Assembly: GCA_017541025.1 (NCBI GenBank)
Contig: JAFXZY010000049.1
Location: 1 to 39,326 of the forward strand
DNA length: 39,326 nucleotides
Direction of reading: 5' to 3'
Source of the DNA: Bacteroidaceae bacterium
Lineage (GTDB): Bacteria; Bacteroidota; Bacteroidia; Bacteroidales; Bacteroidaceae
Shown here: in pieces, positions 23,349-30,991 of the stretch
Layout: each line of letters opens with the position of its first letter
Numbering within the stretch: position 1 is the stretch's first letter
Position numbers and translations under genes: made by a program
The notes under the pieces: generated by a model
The model's database searches: none
Told to the model about the DNA's origin: nothing
The model's input: the letters and a program-made list of their open reading frames with translations, nothing else

Positions 23349-23684
23349 ATGGAACCTAACAAAAAAACGCAAACTGAGGCCGAAAGCAACATTCTGTTTT
23401 CCAAAGCTGTGAAGGCCGGACAACGCATCTATTATGTAGATGTAAAGATGAACAAGAAAGAGGAGATGTACCTCAGTATTACCGAGAGCAAGAAACTTGT
23501 TTCCGGCTCTACGGAAATGCCGCAGTATAATTATGAGAAGCATAAGATTTTTCTCTTCAAAGAAGACTTCCAGAAATTTCAGGATAGTCTGAATGAGGCT
23601 ATCAATTATATCAATAACCAACAGGGACCTTCTGAGCAGAGAACTCAGGAAGAGGGAGAAATCAACATAGATTTGGACTTCTGA
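23349..23684 (+). CDS. DUF3276 / PUR-family nucleic-acid-binding protein (111 aa)
   Basis: A short protein of the DUF3276 (PUR-alpha-like) family found in Bacteroidota and spirochaetes. The conserved PUR repeat runs from ILFSKAVKAGQRIYYVDVK (residues 16-34) through MYLSITESKKL to YEKHKIFLFKEDFQKFQDSLNEAINYI (59-90). An acidic disordered tail follows. Characterised bacterial PUR proteins bind single-stranded RNA or DNA as dimers; a specific role here is not known. It is divergent from nusB with 127 bases between the two start codons. Confidence 0.9.
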   Translation: MEPNKKTQTEAESNILFSKAVKAGQRIYYVDVKMNKKEEMYLSITESKKLVSGSTEMPQYNYEKHKIFLFKEDFQKFQDSLNEAINYINNQQGPSEQRTQEEGEINIDLDF

Positions 23685-23763
23685 TTACACCGCTAGAATA
23701 CAAAATGTGTGCTTTTGGATAAAATAATTCATTGTTCTTATCGAGTAATTCATAATTATTTTA

Positions 23764-23771
23764 TACCTTTG
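23764..23771 (+). promoter_or_regulatory. -7 box of the L25 gene
   Basis: TACCTTTG, with a leader of about 70 nt to the ATG at 23849. No clear -33 TTG is at 19-21 bp. Confidence 0.6.
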
Positions 23772-23848
23772 CACCCGCTTTTGAAGCCGTGTGATGGTGA
23801 ATTAAGCAATATTTAACTTAATTTAGAGTAACACAAAAACAAAAAACA

Positions 23849-24448
23849 ATGAAAAGTATTAATGTAAAAGGTACTGCCCGTCCTAATACAGGCAAGAAGG
23901 CAAGTCGTGAAATTCGTAAGGCTGGTGCTGTTCCCTGCAACCTCTATGGCGAGGCTAAAGGTGAGAATGGCCTGCCCGTAGCTCTCAGCTTCACCGCTAC
24001 TCAGGAAGAGTTGCGCAAGCTTGTTTACACTCCAGATATTTACAGTGTAAACCTGAACATTGACGGCAAAGAGTGCAAGGCTGTTATGAAGGAGCTTCAA
24101 TTCCACCCCGTAACAGACGCCCTGCTGCACGTTGACTTCTATGAGATTACAGAGACCAAGCCTATCGTTATGGAAGTGCCCATCAAGTTGAATGGTTTGG
24201 CAGAAGGTGTTAAGGCCGGTGGTAAGTTGGCTGCCAGCGTACGTAAACTTAAGGTTAAGGCTCCTTACATAGCTATTCCTGAGAAGTTGAACATCGACGT
24301 TACCAACCTCGGTTTGGGTAAGACCATCAAGGTAGGTGAACTGAAGTTCGAAGGTCTGGAACTCGTTACCAGCCCCAGCGTTGTAGTTTGTCAGGTTAAG
24401 ATGACACGTAGCGCTATGAGTGCTGCTGCAAAGGCTTCCGAGGAGTAA
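23849..24448 (+). CDS. rplY: 50S ribosomal protein L25, long CTC-type form (199 aa)
   Basis: Binds the 5S rRNA loop E region of the large ribosomal subunit. The N-terminal L25 domain (residues 1-~95: SREIRKAGAVPCNLYGE, the 5S-binding barrel) is followed by the CTC/TL5-type C-terminal beta domain (~100-190: VMEVPIKLNGLAEGVKAGG and IDVTNLGLGKTIKVGEL). The length is normal for Bacteroidota. It has its own -7 box upstream and a terminator downstream. Confidence 0.95.
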   Translation: MKSINVKGTARPNTGKKASREIRKAGAVPCNLYGEAKGENGLPVALSFTATQEELRKLVYTPDIYSVNLNIDGKECKAVMKELQFHPVTDALLHVDFYEITETKPIVMEVPIKLNGLAEGVKAGGKLAASVRKLKVKAPYIAIPEKLNIDVTNLGLGKTIKVGELKFEGLELVTSPSVVVCQVKMTRSAMSAAAKASEE

Positions 24449-24467
24449 TTCCTTACCATAGCAATAT

Positions 24468-24502
24468 AAAGGCGGCACCCATTATGCCGCCTTTTTATTT
24501 TT
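24468..24502 (+). terminator. Terminator after rplY
   Basis: AAAGGCGGCA pairs with TGCCGCCTTT around CCCATTA, followed by a T-rich run. It lies only ~8 bases before the first possible start of pth. Confidence 0.85.
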
Positions 24503-24509
24503 CAAAACA

Positions 24510-25151
24510 ATGAAACTGATTAAAGAAATCTTCTCATTTCTGTTCCCCTCCAGAAACAAGGTGAAGGCTGAAGAAGAGAATTCCGTTATGAAATACCTGA
24601 TTGTAGGACTGGGCAATATCGGCCCTGAGTATATAGGCACGCGCCACAACATCGGTTTTCGCATTGTAGATGCGATGGCAGAGTCGGTTAATGCCCAATG
24701 GGAGGACAAACGCTATGGTTTCGTGGCCCGCATGAGGGTTAAGAACGCTCTGCTCATCCTTCTAAAGCCCAGCACATATATGAACCTGTCAGGCAATGCC
24801 GTCCGGTACTGGATGCAACAAGAGAAGATTGAATTGCAAAACCTGCTTGTTGTCGTTGACGATCTCAGTCTGCCCGTTGGTACCATCCGTATGAAACAGA
24901 ACGGAAGTGCCGGAGGACACAACGGACTGAAGCACATTGCCCAGATGCTGGGAACCGAGGGTTATAACCGATTGAAGTTTGGCATTGGCAACGACTTTCC
25001 CAAGGGAGCACAGGTTGATTTCGTACTGAGCAAATTCAGTCCCGAGGACGAAAGCATCATAGAAAAGAAAACACCTGTCTGTGCCGATGCCATCAAAGCC
25101 TTTGCCCTCAGCGGCATGCAGTTTGCCATGTGTAATTACAACAACAAATGA
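24510..25151 (+). CDS. pth: Peptidyl-tRNA hydrolase (213 aa, or 187 aa from the inner start)
   Basis: Releases tRNA from prematurely dropped peptidyl-tRNA. Conserved parts are [14 protein letters not shown] near residue 28, TRHNIGF with the catalytic His, [23 protein letters not shown] and [13 protein letters not shown]. The first 26 residues ([17 protein letters not shown]...) are not part of the core. An inner ATG at 24588 begins exactly at the usual family start (MKYLIV), so the longer version may be an annotation artefact or an amphipathic N-terminal helix. The following S4 gene overlaps its stop by four bases (ATGA), indicating coupled translation. Confidence 0.92.
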   Translation: MKLIKEIFSFLFPSRNKVKAEEENSVMKYLIVGLGNIGPEYIGTRHNIGFRIVDAMAESVNAQWEDKRYGFVARMRVKNALLILLKPSTYMNLSGNAVRYWMQQEKIELQNLLVVVDDLSLPVGTIRMKQNGSAGGHNGLKHIAQMLGTEGYNRLKFGIGNDFPKGAQVDFVLSKFSPEDESIIEKKTPVCADAIKAFALSGMQFAMCNYNNK

Positions 25152-25567
25152 ACACAGAAGCACGTATAGATAAATGGCTCTGGGCAGCACGTATCTTCAA
25201 AACGCGTACCATAGCTGCCGCAGCATGCAAGAAGGGCCAGGTAAGCCTAAAGGGATGTCCCGTTAAAGCCAGTCGTATGATTAAGGAAGGAGACATAATA
25301 GATGTACGCAAGCCGCCCATCACCTATTCCTTCCGTGTGCTGCAAGCCATAGAAAGGCGTGTAGGTGCCAAACTCATCCCTGAGATTCTGGAGAACATTA
25401 CAGCTCCAGAACAATATGAAATCCTTGAGATGAGCAAGATAAGCGGATTTGTAAACCGCGCCAAGGGAACAGGTCGTCCTACCAAGAAGGACCGCCGCTC
25501 TCTGGATGAATTCCAAAACGAAGTACCGGAGTTCTTCGCTGATTTTGATTTTGACCAGGACGAATAA
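25148..25567 (+). CDS. S4-domain RNA-binding protein, Hsp15-like (139 aa)
   Basis: The S4 RNA-binding motif occupies residues ~5-65 ([27 protein letters not shown], then [13 protein letters not shown]). A basic segment and an acidic tail (DFDFDQDE) follow. E. coli Hsp15 rescues 50S subunits that carry a blocked nascent chain; the position right after pth, which also handles stalled peptidyl-tRNA, fits such a role (inference). The ATGA overlap with pth is direct evidence of one message. Confidence 0.9.
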   Translation: MNTEARIDKWLWAARIFKTRTIAAAACKKGQVSLKGCPVKASRMIKEGDIIDVRKPPITYSFRVLQAIERRVGAKLIPEILENITAPEQYEILEMSKISGFVNRAKGTGRPTKKDRRSLDEFQNEVPEFFADFDFDQDE

Positions 25568-25580
25568 ATTTATTAACACC

Positions 25581-27089
25581 ATGAAATACTATTGGTTACT
25601 GGTATTTACTACCATCGCAATGGCTAGTCGTGCTACCGACTACATTATCGAGACAAGTCAACCCCGTCAAACCATTCGCCACTTTGGTGCTTCAGATGCG
25701 TGGTCCATGCAATTCATCGGCCTATGGGACAACGAAGCAGAACAAGAGAAGATTGCCGACTGGCTCTTCTCAATGGAGAATGATTCACAAGGACAACCCA
25801 AGGGAATCGGCCTCTCCGTCTGGCGCTTTAATTTAGGAGCCGGAAGCGCCGAGCAAGGACGGGAATCCCAGATTAATCCAGGTACACGTACCGAATGTTT
25901 CCTGACCAAGGACGGCACTTACGACTGGACAAAACAACCAGGCCAGCGTAAGTTCCTGCAAATGGCGAAGCAGCGTGGCGTGCCCCATTTCCTGGCTTTC
26001 CTGAATTCTGCTCCCGTCTATTTCACACAGAACGGACTTGCCACTAATACAGGCAGGGGCGGCACCATCAACCTGAAAGATGACTGCTATGACGACTTTG
26101 CCCGTTTTATGGCCACCTCCCTCAAAGGATTGGAGGAGCAGGAAGGCATCCACTTCGATTATCTTTGTCCCGTGAACGAGCCAGACGGCCATTGGAACTG
26201 GTTAGGCCCCAAGCAGGAAGGCTCGCCGGCAACACACCGCGAAATAGCCCAATTGGCACGCGAGACCAGCAAGGCACTTACTGAACAAGGGCTCAACACC
26301 CAGATTCTTATGGACGAGTCCAGCGACATCCGTTGCCTTTTGGGCATTCATGAGACCGACTGGCAACGTGGCAATGCCATCAGTACCTTCTTCTCGCCAG
26401 ACAGCACGCTAACATACGTAGGCAACCTTCCCAATGTTCCTCATCTGGTGGCGGCTCACAGCTATTGGACAAATACACCTATACCTTATATGAAAAAGGT
26501 ACGTGAACAACTCAGGGAGGAATGTAAGAAATATGGTATAAAATTCTGGCAGACGGAAATCTGCATCATGGGCAACGATACCGAAATTGGCGGAGGACAA
26601 GGCTATGACTTTACCATGAAAACAGCCCTGTATGTAGCACGTGTCATTCATCACGACCTTACATACGCCGATGCCGAAAGTTGGTCGTGGTGGCGTGCCT
26701 GCGGCGGTAATTACAGGGACGGGCTCATCCGTGTTTATGAACGCGAGCAACGGGCCCGAGACTCCAAATTGCTTTGGGCGTTGGGCAACTACAGCCGTTT
26801 CATCCGTCCTGGTGCTGTTAGATACAAGGTCAGCAGCCCTAAGCAGGAAGACCCATTCGGACTGATGGTTTCTGCCTATCAGAACGAAGACGGCAAGTGG
26901 GTTTGTGTGGCTATCAACTATTCCGATAAGCCTCAGGACTTCAAACTTAGCTTCTCCGATAAGAAAAAACGCAGCTGGCAGATATACCGTACCAGCGATG
27001 CAGAAGGTGAAAACCTGAAACCTATTGGCATTTGCAAAGAAAAAACGCAACTTTCTGCCCGCAGTATTTCCACCTTTGTAGAAAAATAA
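25581..27089 (+). CDS. Secreted glycoside hydrolase family 30 enzyme (502 aa)
   Basis: The start is set at 25581, where a signal peptide begins (MKYYWLLVFTTIAMASRA); an earlier in-frame ATG lies inside the S4 gene. The (beta/alpha)8 clan-A fold opens with HFGASDAWSMQFIG, then SVWRFNLGAGS. The predicted acid/base E200 is in PVNEPDGHWNW and nucleophile E326 in WQTEICIMG. A small beta domain closes the chain. The sequence most resembles the GH30 branch that includes endo-beta-1,6-galactanases (subfamily 5 type), but this is recall, not a computed match. Paired with the GH35 gene 31 bases on, it suggests trimming of beta-galactan side chains of arabinogalactan or host glycans. Confidence 0.85.
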   Translation: MKYYWLLVFTTIAMASRATDYIIETSQPRQTIRHFGASDAWSMQFIGLWDNEAEQEKIADWLFSMENDSQGQPKGIGLSVWRFNLGAGSAEQGRESQINPGTRTECFLTKDGTYDWTKQPGQRKFLQMAKQRGVPHFLAFLNSAPVYFTQNGLATNTGRGGTINLKDDCYDDFARFMATSLKGLEEQEGIHFDYLCPVNEPDGHWNWLGPKQEGSPATHREIAQLARETSKALTEQGLNTQILMDESSDIRCLLGIHETDWQRGNAISTFFSPDSTLTYVGNLPNVPHLVAAHSYWTNTPIPYMKKVREQLREECKKYGIKFWQTEICIMGNDTEIGGGQGYDFTMKTALYVARVIHHDLTYADAESWSWWRACGGNYRDGLIRVYEREQRARDSKLLWALGNYSRFIRPGAVRYKVSSPKQEDPFGLMVSAYQNEDGKWVCVAINYSDKPQDFKLSFSDKKKRSWQIYRTSDAEGENLKPIGICKEKTQLSARSISTFVEK

Positions 27090-27120
27090 TTACCTTTACA
27101 CCAGAAAAACCCTTAAACTA

Positions 27121-29523
27121 ATGATAAAGATGAAGAAAATTCTCTCCATTCTGATGCTGTTCGCATTGATTTCTGCAACAGTTCTGGCTGACAACAAGCC
27201 CGGCACTTTTACCATAGGTGACAAGACATTTCTCCTCAATGGCGAGCCCTTTGTAGTGAAGGCTGCCGAGATACATTATCCACGTATTCCCCGCCCCTAC
27301 TGGGAACACCGCATACAGATGTGTAAGTCGTTGGGAATGAATGCCGTATGCATTTATATATTCTGGAACATCCATGAGCAGCAAGAAGGACAGTTCAACT
27401 TCACTGATAACAACGATATAGCCGAATTCTGCCGTATTGCCCAGAAGAACGGTATGTATGTGATTGTCCGTCCCGGCCCTTACGTTTGTGCTGAATGGGA
27501 GATGGGCGGTCTGCCTTGGTGGCTGCTGAAGAAGAAGGACATCAAGTTGCGCGAACGCGACCCCTATTTCATGGAGCGTGTAAAAATCTTCGAGGAAAAG
27601 GTGGGCGAGCAACTGAAACCCCTAACTATTCAGAACGGCGGTCCTATCATCATGATTCAGGTAGAAAACGAATACGGAAGCTATGGCGAAGACAAGCCAT
27701 ATATCAGTGAGATTAGGGATTATCTGCGTGGAATCTACGGCAAGGAGTTGGAGTTGTTCCAGTGCGACTGGAGCAGCAACTTCGAGAAGAACGGCCTCGA
27801 CGACCTCACATGGACCATGAATTTCGGTACAGGCGCCAACATCGATCAACAGTTCCGTCGACTGGGTGAGTTGCGTCCCAATGCTCCCAAGATGTGCTCC
27901 GAATTCTGGAGCGGTTGGTTTGACAAATGGGGAGCACGCCACGAGACGCGTCCTGCCAAGGATATGGTGGATGGCATGGACGAGATGCTCTCGAAGGGCA
28001 TCAGCTTCTCACTCTATATGACGCACGGAGGAACCAGCTTCGGCCATTGGGCAGGAGCCAACTCTCCCGGCTTTGCCCCCGATGTTACATCTTACGACTA
28101 CGATGCACCCATCAACGAATGGGGCCTTGCTACCCCCAAATTCTGGGAACTCCGCAAGATGATGCAAAAGTATAGTGAAAAGACTCTTCCCTCTGTTCCC
28201 AAGGCTCCTATGCCCATTATCACCGTTCCCAAGTTCGAGTTAACTGAGTTTGCACCTCTGGTTCTGGCGGCAACTATGGGAAAGGAAGAAACTGGTACCT
28301 TGAAAACATTTGAAGATATGAACCTAGGATGGGGTATTATGTCTTACTCGACCCATCTGCCTGAGATTACATCACCAAGTGTGCTTACGGCTGATTTCCA
28401 CGACTTTGCACAAATATTCGTCGGAAACAAATACATTGGAAAAATTGACCGCGTTAAGAACGAGAAAAGCATCACACTGCCACCCGTAAAGAAAGGTGAA
28501 GAACTTGTGATTTGCGTGGAAGGTATGGGAAGAATAAACTTCGGACGTGCCATCAAGGACTATAAGGGCATTGTTAGCGACGTGACTATCAGTACAGAGA
28601 TTGACAACACCGAGGTGACATGGAAGCCTAAGATGTGGAAAAATGTAGCATTTCCTGATGACTATGAAACAGCCAAAAAAGCACTTGATATGGTAAAGGA
28701 TATCAAGAATGCCGACATAAAGGGCAGTTTCCAAGGTCAAATTCTCACGCAAGGTTATGAGGGCTCACAAGCACTTTCCCCCATGCTCAAGGCTGGTTAT
28801 CATCGCGGCTATTTCAACCTGAAGAAGGTGGGCGACACGTTCCTCAACTTCGAGACTTGGGGAAAAGGACAGGTTTATGTCAACGGTCACGCTATGGGAC
28901 GTTTCTGGAGCATTGGCCCGCAGCAAACGCTCTATGTGCCAGGTTGTTGGCTGAAGAAGGGACAGAATGAGGTGATCGTCCTTGATATCGTAGGTCCCCG
29001 CGAAACGGTAGTATGGGGACAGGCAGAACCAGAACTGAACAAGTTGCAGTTAGAGAAGAGCAACAAACATAACAACATTGGCGACAAGCCCGACCTGAAT
29101 AGCCAAGAGCCAATAGCCAAAGGCCAGATGAAGGCAGGCAACGGCTGGCAGACCATCAGCTTCAACAAGACCGCCAAAGGCCGGTTCTTAGCCATAGAAT
29201 GTCTAAGCACTCAGAAGGACGGTGACTGCGTTGCCATTGCAGAGCTCTATCTGCAGGGCACCGATGGCAAGCGACTCTCGCGCGAGCCATGGAAGACGAA
29301 GTATGCTAACAGCGAGGATGAGAATGGCAACCACCTAGGCGATAAAGTCTTTGATTTGCAAGAGTCTACCTATTGGCAGACGGAGAAGGGGGCGTCTACA
29401 CCTCACCTACTTGTTATTGACCTCGGTTCAGAGCAAAGTATTAAGGCCCTCGAGTATCTGCCTCGTGCCGAACAGAATGCTCCTGGTTCAGTAAAAAACT
29501 TCAAGGTTTATCTTTATAAATAA
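27121..29523 (+). CDS. Secreted GH35 beta-galactosidase with C-terminal discoidin-like domain (800 aa)
   Basis: The signal peptide ends near ...ATVLAD (residue ~23); the start could also be the ATG at 27130. The GH35 barrel has the hallmark AEIHYPRIPRPYW, RPGPYVCAEWEMGGLPWWL, acid/base E184 in QVENEYGSYG and nucleophile E261 in CSEFWSGWFDKWG, then GGTSFG. Beta domains follow, including FLNFETWGKGQVYVNGHAMGRFW (~577-600, quoted in part). A linker encoded in part by a heptad tract (residues ~660-669) leads to an F5/8-type domain (~675-800, STYWQTEKG and LVIDLGS). It removes terminal beta-linked galactose; the substrate cannot be told. Likely transcribed with GH30 and M64. Confidence 0.95.
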   Translation: MIKMKKILSILMLFALISATVLADNKPGTFTIGDKTFLLNGEPFVVKAAEIHYPRIPRPYWEHRIQMCKSLGMNAVCIYIFWNIHEQQEGQFNFTDNNDIAEFCRIAQKNGMYVIVRPGPYVCAEWEMGGLPWWLLKKKDIKLRERDPYFMERVKIFEEKVGEQLKPLTIQNGGPIIMIQVENEYGSYGEDKPYISEIRDYLRGIYGKELELFQCDWSSNFEKNGLDDLTWTMNFGTGANIDQQFRRLGELRPNAPKMCSEFWSGWFDKWGARHETRPAKDMVDGMDEMLSKGISFSLYMTHGGTSFGHWAGANSPGFAPDVTSYDYDAPINEWGLATPKFWELRKMMQKYSEKTLPSVPKAPMPIITVPKFELTEFAPLVLAATMGKEETGTLKTFEDMNLGWGIMSYSTHLPEITSPSVLTADFHDFAQIFVGNKYIGKIDRVKNEKSITLPPVKKGEELVICVEGMGRINFGRAIKDYKGIVSDVTISTEIDNTEVTWKPKMWKNVAFPDDYETAKKALDMVKDIKNADIKGSFQGQILTQGYEGSQALSPMLKAGYHRGYFNLKKVGDTFLNFETWGKGQVYVNGHAMGRFWSIGPQQTLYVPGCWLKKGQNEVIVLDIVGPRETVVWGQAEPELNKLQLEKSNKHNNIGDKPDLNSQEPIAKGQMKAGNGWQTISFNKTAKGRFLAIECLSTQKDGDCVAIAELYLQGTDGKRLSREPWKTKYANSEDENGNHLGDKVFDLQESTYWQTEKGASTPHLLVIDLGSEQSIKALEYLPRAEQNAPGSVKNFKVYLYK
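29098..29125 (+). repeat. Heptad tract inside the GH35 gene
   Basis: AATAGCC, AAGAGCC, AATAGCC, AAAGGCC: four 7-bp units encoding part of the linker (NSQEPIAKGQ) between the catalytic part and the C-terminal binding domain. Confidence 0.8.
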
Positions 29524-29542
29524 TAGGATTTAATTCAATTAT

Positions 29543-30973
29543 ATGATACGTAAATTGATTGCGCTGACAATACTTGTACAACTTACCACAGAAATAAATG
29601 CGCAATGCATGGTAAACACATTTGACAATGTTAAATCGATAAGGAGAATATCAGCCAGCGATTTCAGGAAACAGGAGGGACAGGATTTTCCCATAGACAC
29701 TATACAATATGCAGGTCCTGAGGCCATTAATTTTGTACTCTTAGGCGACGGATATACTGCTAAAGAACAGCGAAAGTTCTTGACAGCTGCCAAGAACCTA
29801 TACAACGCGCTGTTCACGAAGATTCCCATGAACAAATACAAGAAATGGTTCAACCTATATGCCATAGAGGTAATATCCAACGAGTCAGGTATCTCACATC
29901 CTGGTGTATTAAAGAACGGTGTGTATGTTTGCCCAGAAGGATCCTCCTTACCCATTAAGACTGTTGACACGTACTTTGGCATACACTTCGATTCGTATAA
30001 CATACACCGCCTGCCTTGTCCCAACGATGCCAACAAAATATACAATCTTCTGAAGGCTCTTATGCCAGACTACGAGATGGTGGGCATTCTGTGCAACACA
30101 TCAGAATACGGTGGAGCAGGCGGTTCTTACCTGACCTGTACTACACACAGCAGTGCCCCAGAGATTTTTATACATGAATTCGGACATACCTTTGCATCTT
30201 TGGCTGACGAATACTACGCTGGAGATAGCTATCTAGGCGAATATGCAAACCAGACTGCCAACAATAATTCCAACACAATAAAGTGGAAACATTGGTGGGG
30301 CCTGAGCAATGTGGGTGCATTCCCCATAGGTGGTTCAACCAAGGGTAACGGCTATTACAAGCCTGTTAACGGAACATGCGAAATGGAGTACCTGAACAAA
30401 GAGTTCTGCCCCGTTTGTCGCGAGGCCATAATTGAGTCACTACACAATCGTGTTAAGGTCATTGCAGAATATGAGCCGGCATCCGACAAGACCATTACGA
30501 TAGAACAAGAGGAAATAACAATCGCCATAACCCGTTATTACAAAGGTACAGGAAACAAGGTGAATTTTCAATGGCTCCTCGATGGGAAGGTACTGGAAAA
30601 TGAAACTACCGACCATCTAGTAATAAAATATGATTCACTTGATGCATCAAAAACCTCACATACAGTAAGGGTGAAGGCACAAGAAATAAATACATTCGTA
30701 AAAGACCCCAAGCATGAAAGTAATCACACGACTACCATAACATGGAGACTAAAATTGGGAGAAACTGTGGGCATAGAAGCTTTTGCACATGAAGATTTCA
30801 GCATAGAATCCAGAAGTGGAGGTCTTTTTTTTAAATCAGAAAAGCCACATGCTGTAACCATATATAATTTGAATGGTCACAGAGTGGCTCATCTGAATGT
30901 TTGCGGCGAAGAACTGATTAACCTACCCAGAGGTCTCTACATTGTAGATGGCAAAAAGATGCTGGTAGACTAA
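29543..30973 (+). CDS. Secreted M64 (IgA peptidase-like) metallopeptidase (476 aa)
   Basis: A signal peptide (ending ...TEINAQ, ~residue 21) precedes an N-terminal region and the M64 catalytic domain with INFVLLGDGYTAKEQRKF (~60-78), YGGAGGSYLTCTTHSSAPEIFIHEFGHTF (quoted in part) and the zinc motif HEFGH (211-215) followed by LADEYY. NGTCEMEY and FCPVCREAI follow. The end has an Ig-like stretch (~325-400) and a tail (VTIYNLNGHRV...RGLYIVDGKK) of the surface-export type. The founding M64 peptidase cleaves IgA; most Bacteroidota members have no known substrate. It lies 19 bases after GH35 and probably shares its message, converging on the M60 genes. Confidence 0.9.
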   Translation: MIRKLIALTILVQLTTEINAQCMVNTFDNVKSIRRISASDFRKQEGQDFPIDTIQYAGPEAINFVLLGDGYTAKEQRKFLTAAKNLYNALFTKIPMNKYKKWFNLYAIEVISNESGISHPGVLKNGVYVCPEGSSLPIKTVDTYFGIHFDSYNIHRLPCPNDANKIYNLLKALMPDYEMVGILCNTSEYGGAGGSYLTCTTHSSAPEIFIHEFGHTFASLADEYYAGDSYLGEYANQTANNNSNTIKWKHWWGLSNVGAFPIGGSTKGNGYYKPVNGTCEMEYLNKEFCPVCREAIIESLHNRVKVIAEYEPASDKTITIEQEEITIAITRYYKGTGNKVNFQWLLDGKVLENETTDHLVIKYDSLDASKTSHTVRVKAQEINTFVKDPKHESNHTTTITWRLKLGETVGIEAFAHEDFSIESRSGGLFFKSEKPHAVTIYNLNGHRVAHLNVCGEELINLPRGLYIVDGKKMLVD

Positions 30974-30991
30974 TTCTGCACATTTCACTTA

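Noticed and set aside
23813-24478. 221-codon open frame antisense to the L25 gene
   Set aside because: L25 with promoter and terminator accounts for the region; the antisense frame even runs through the terminator.
25506-25580. Longer N-terminus for the GH30 enzyme
   Set aside because: It overlaps the S4-domain gene and would bury the signal peptide that begins at 25581.
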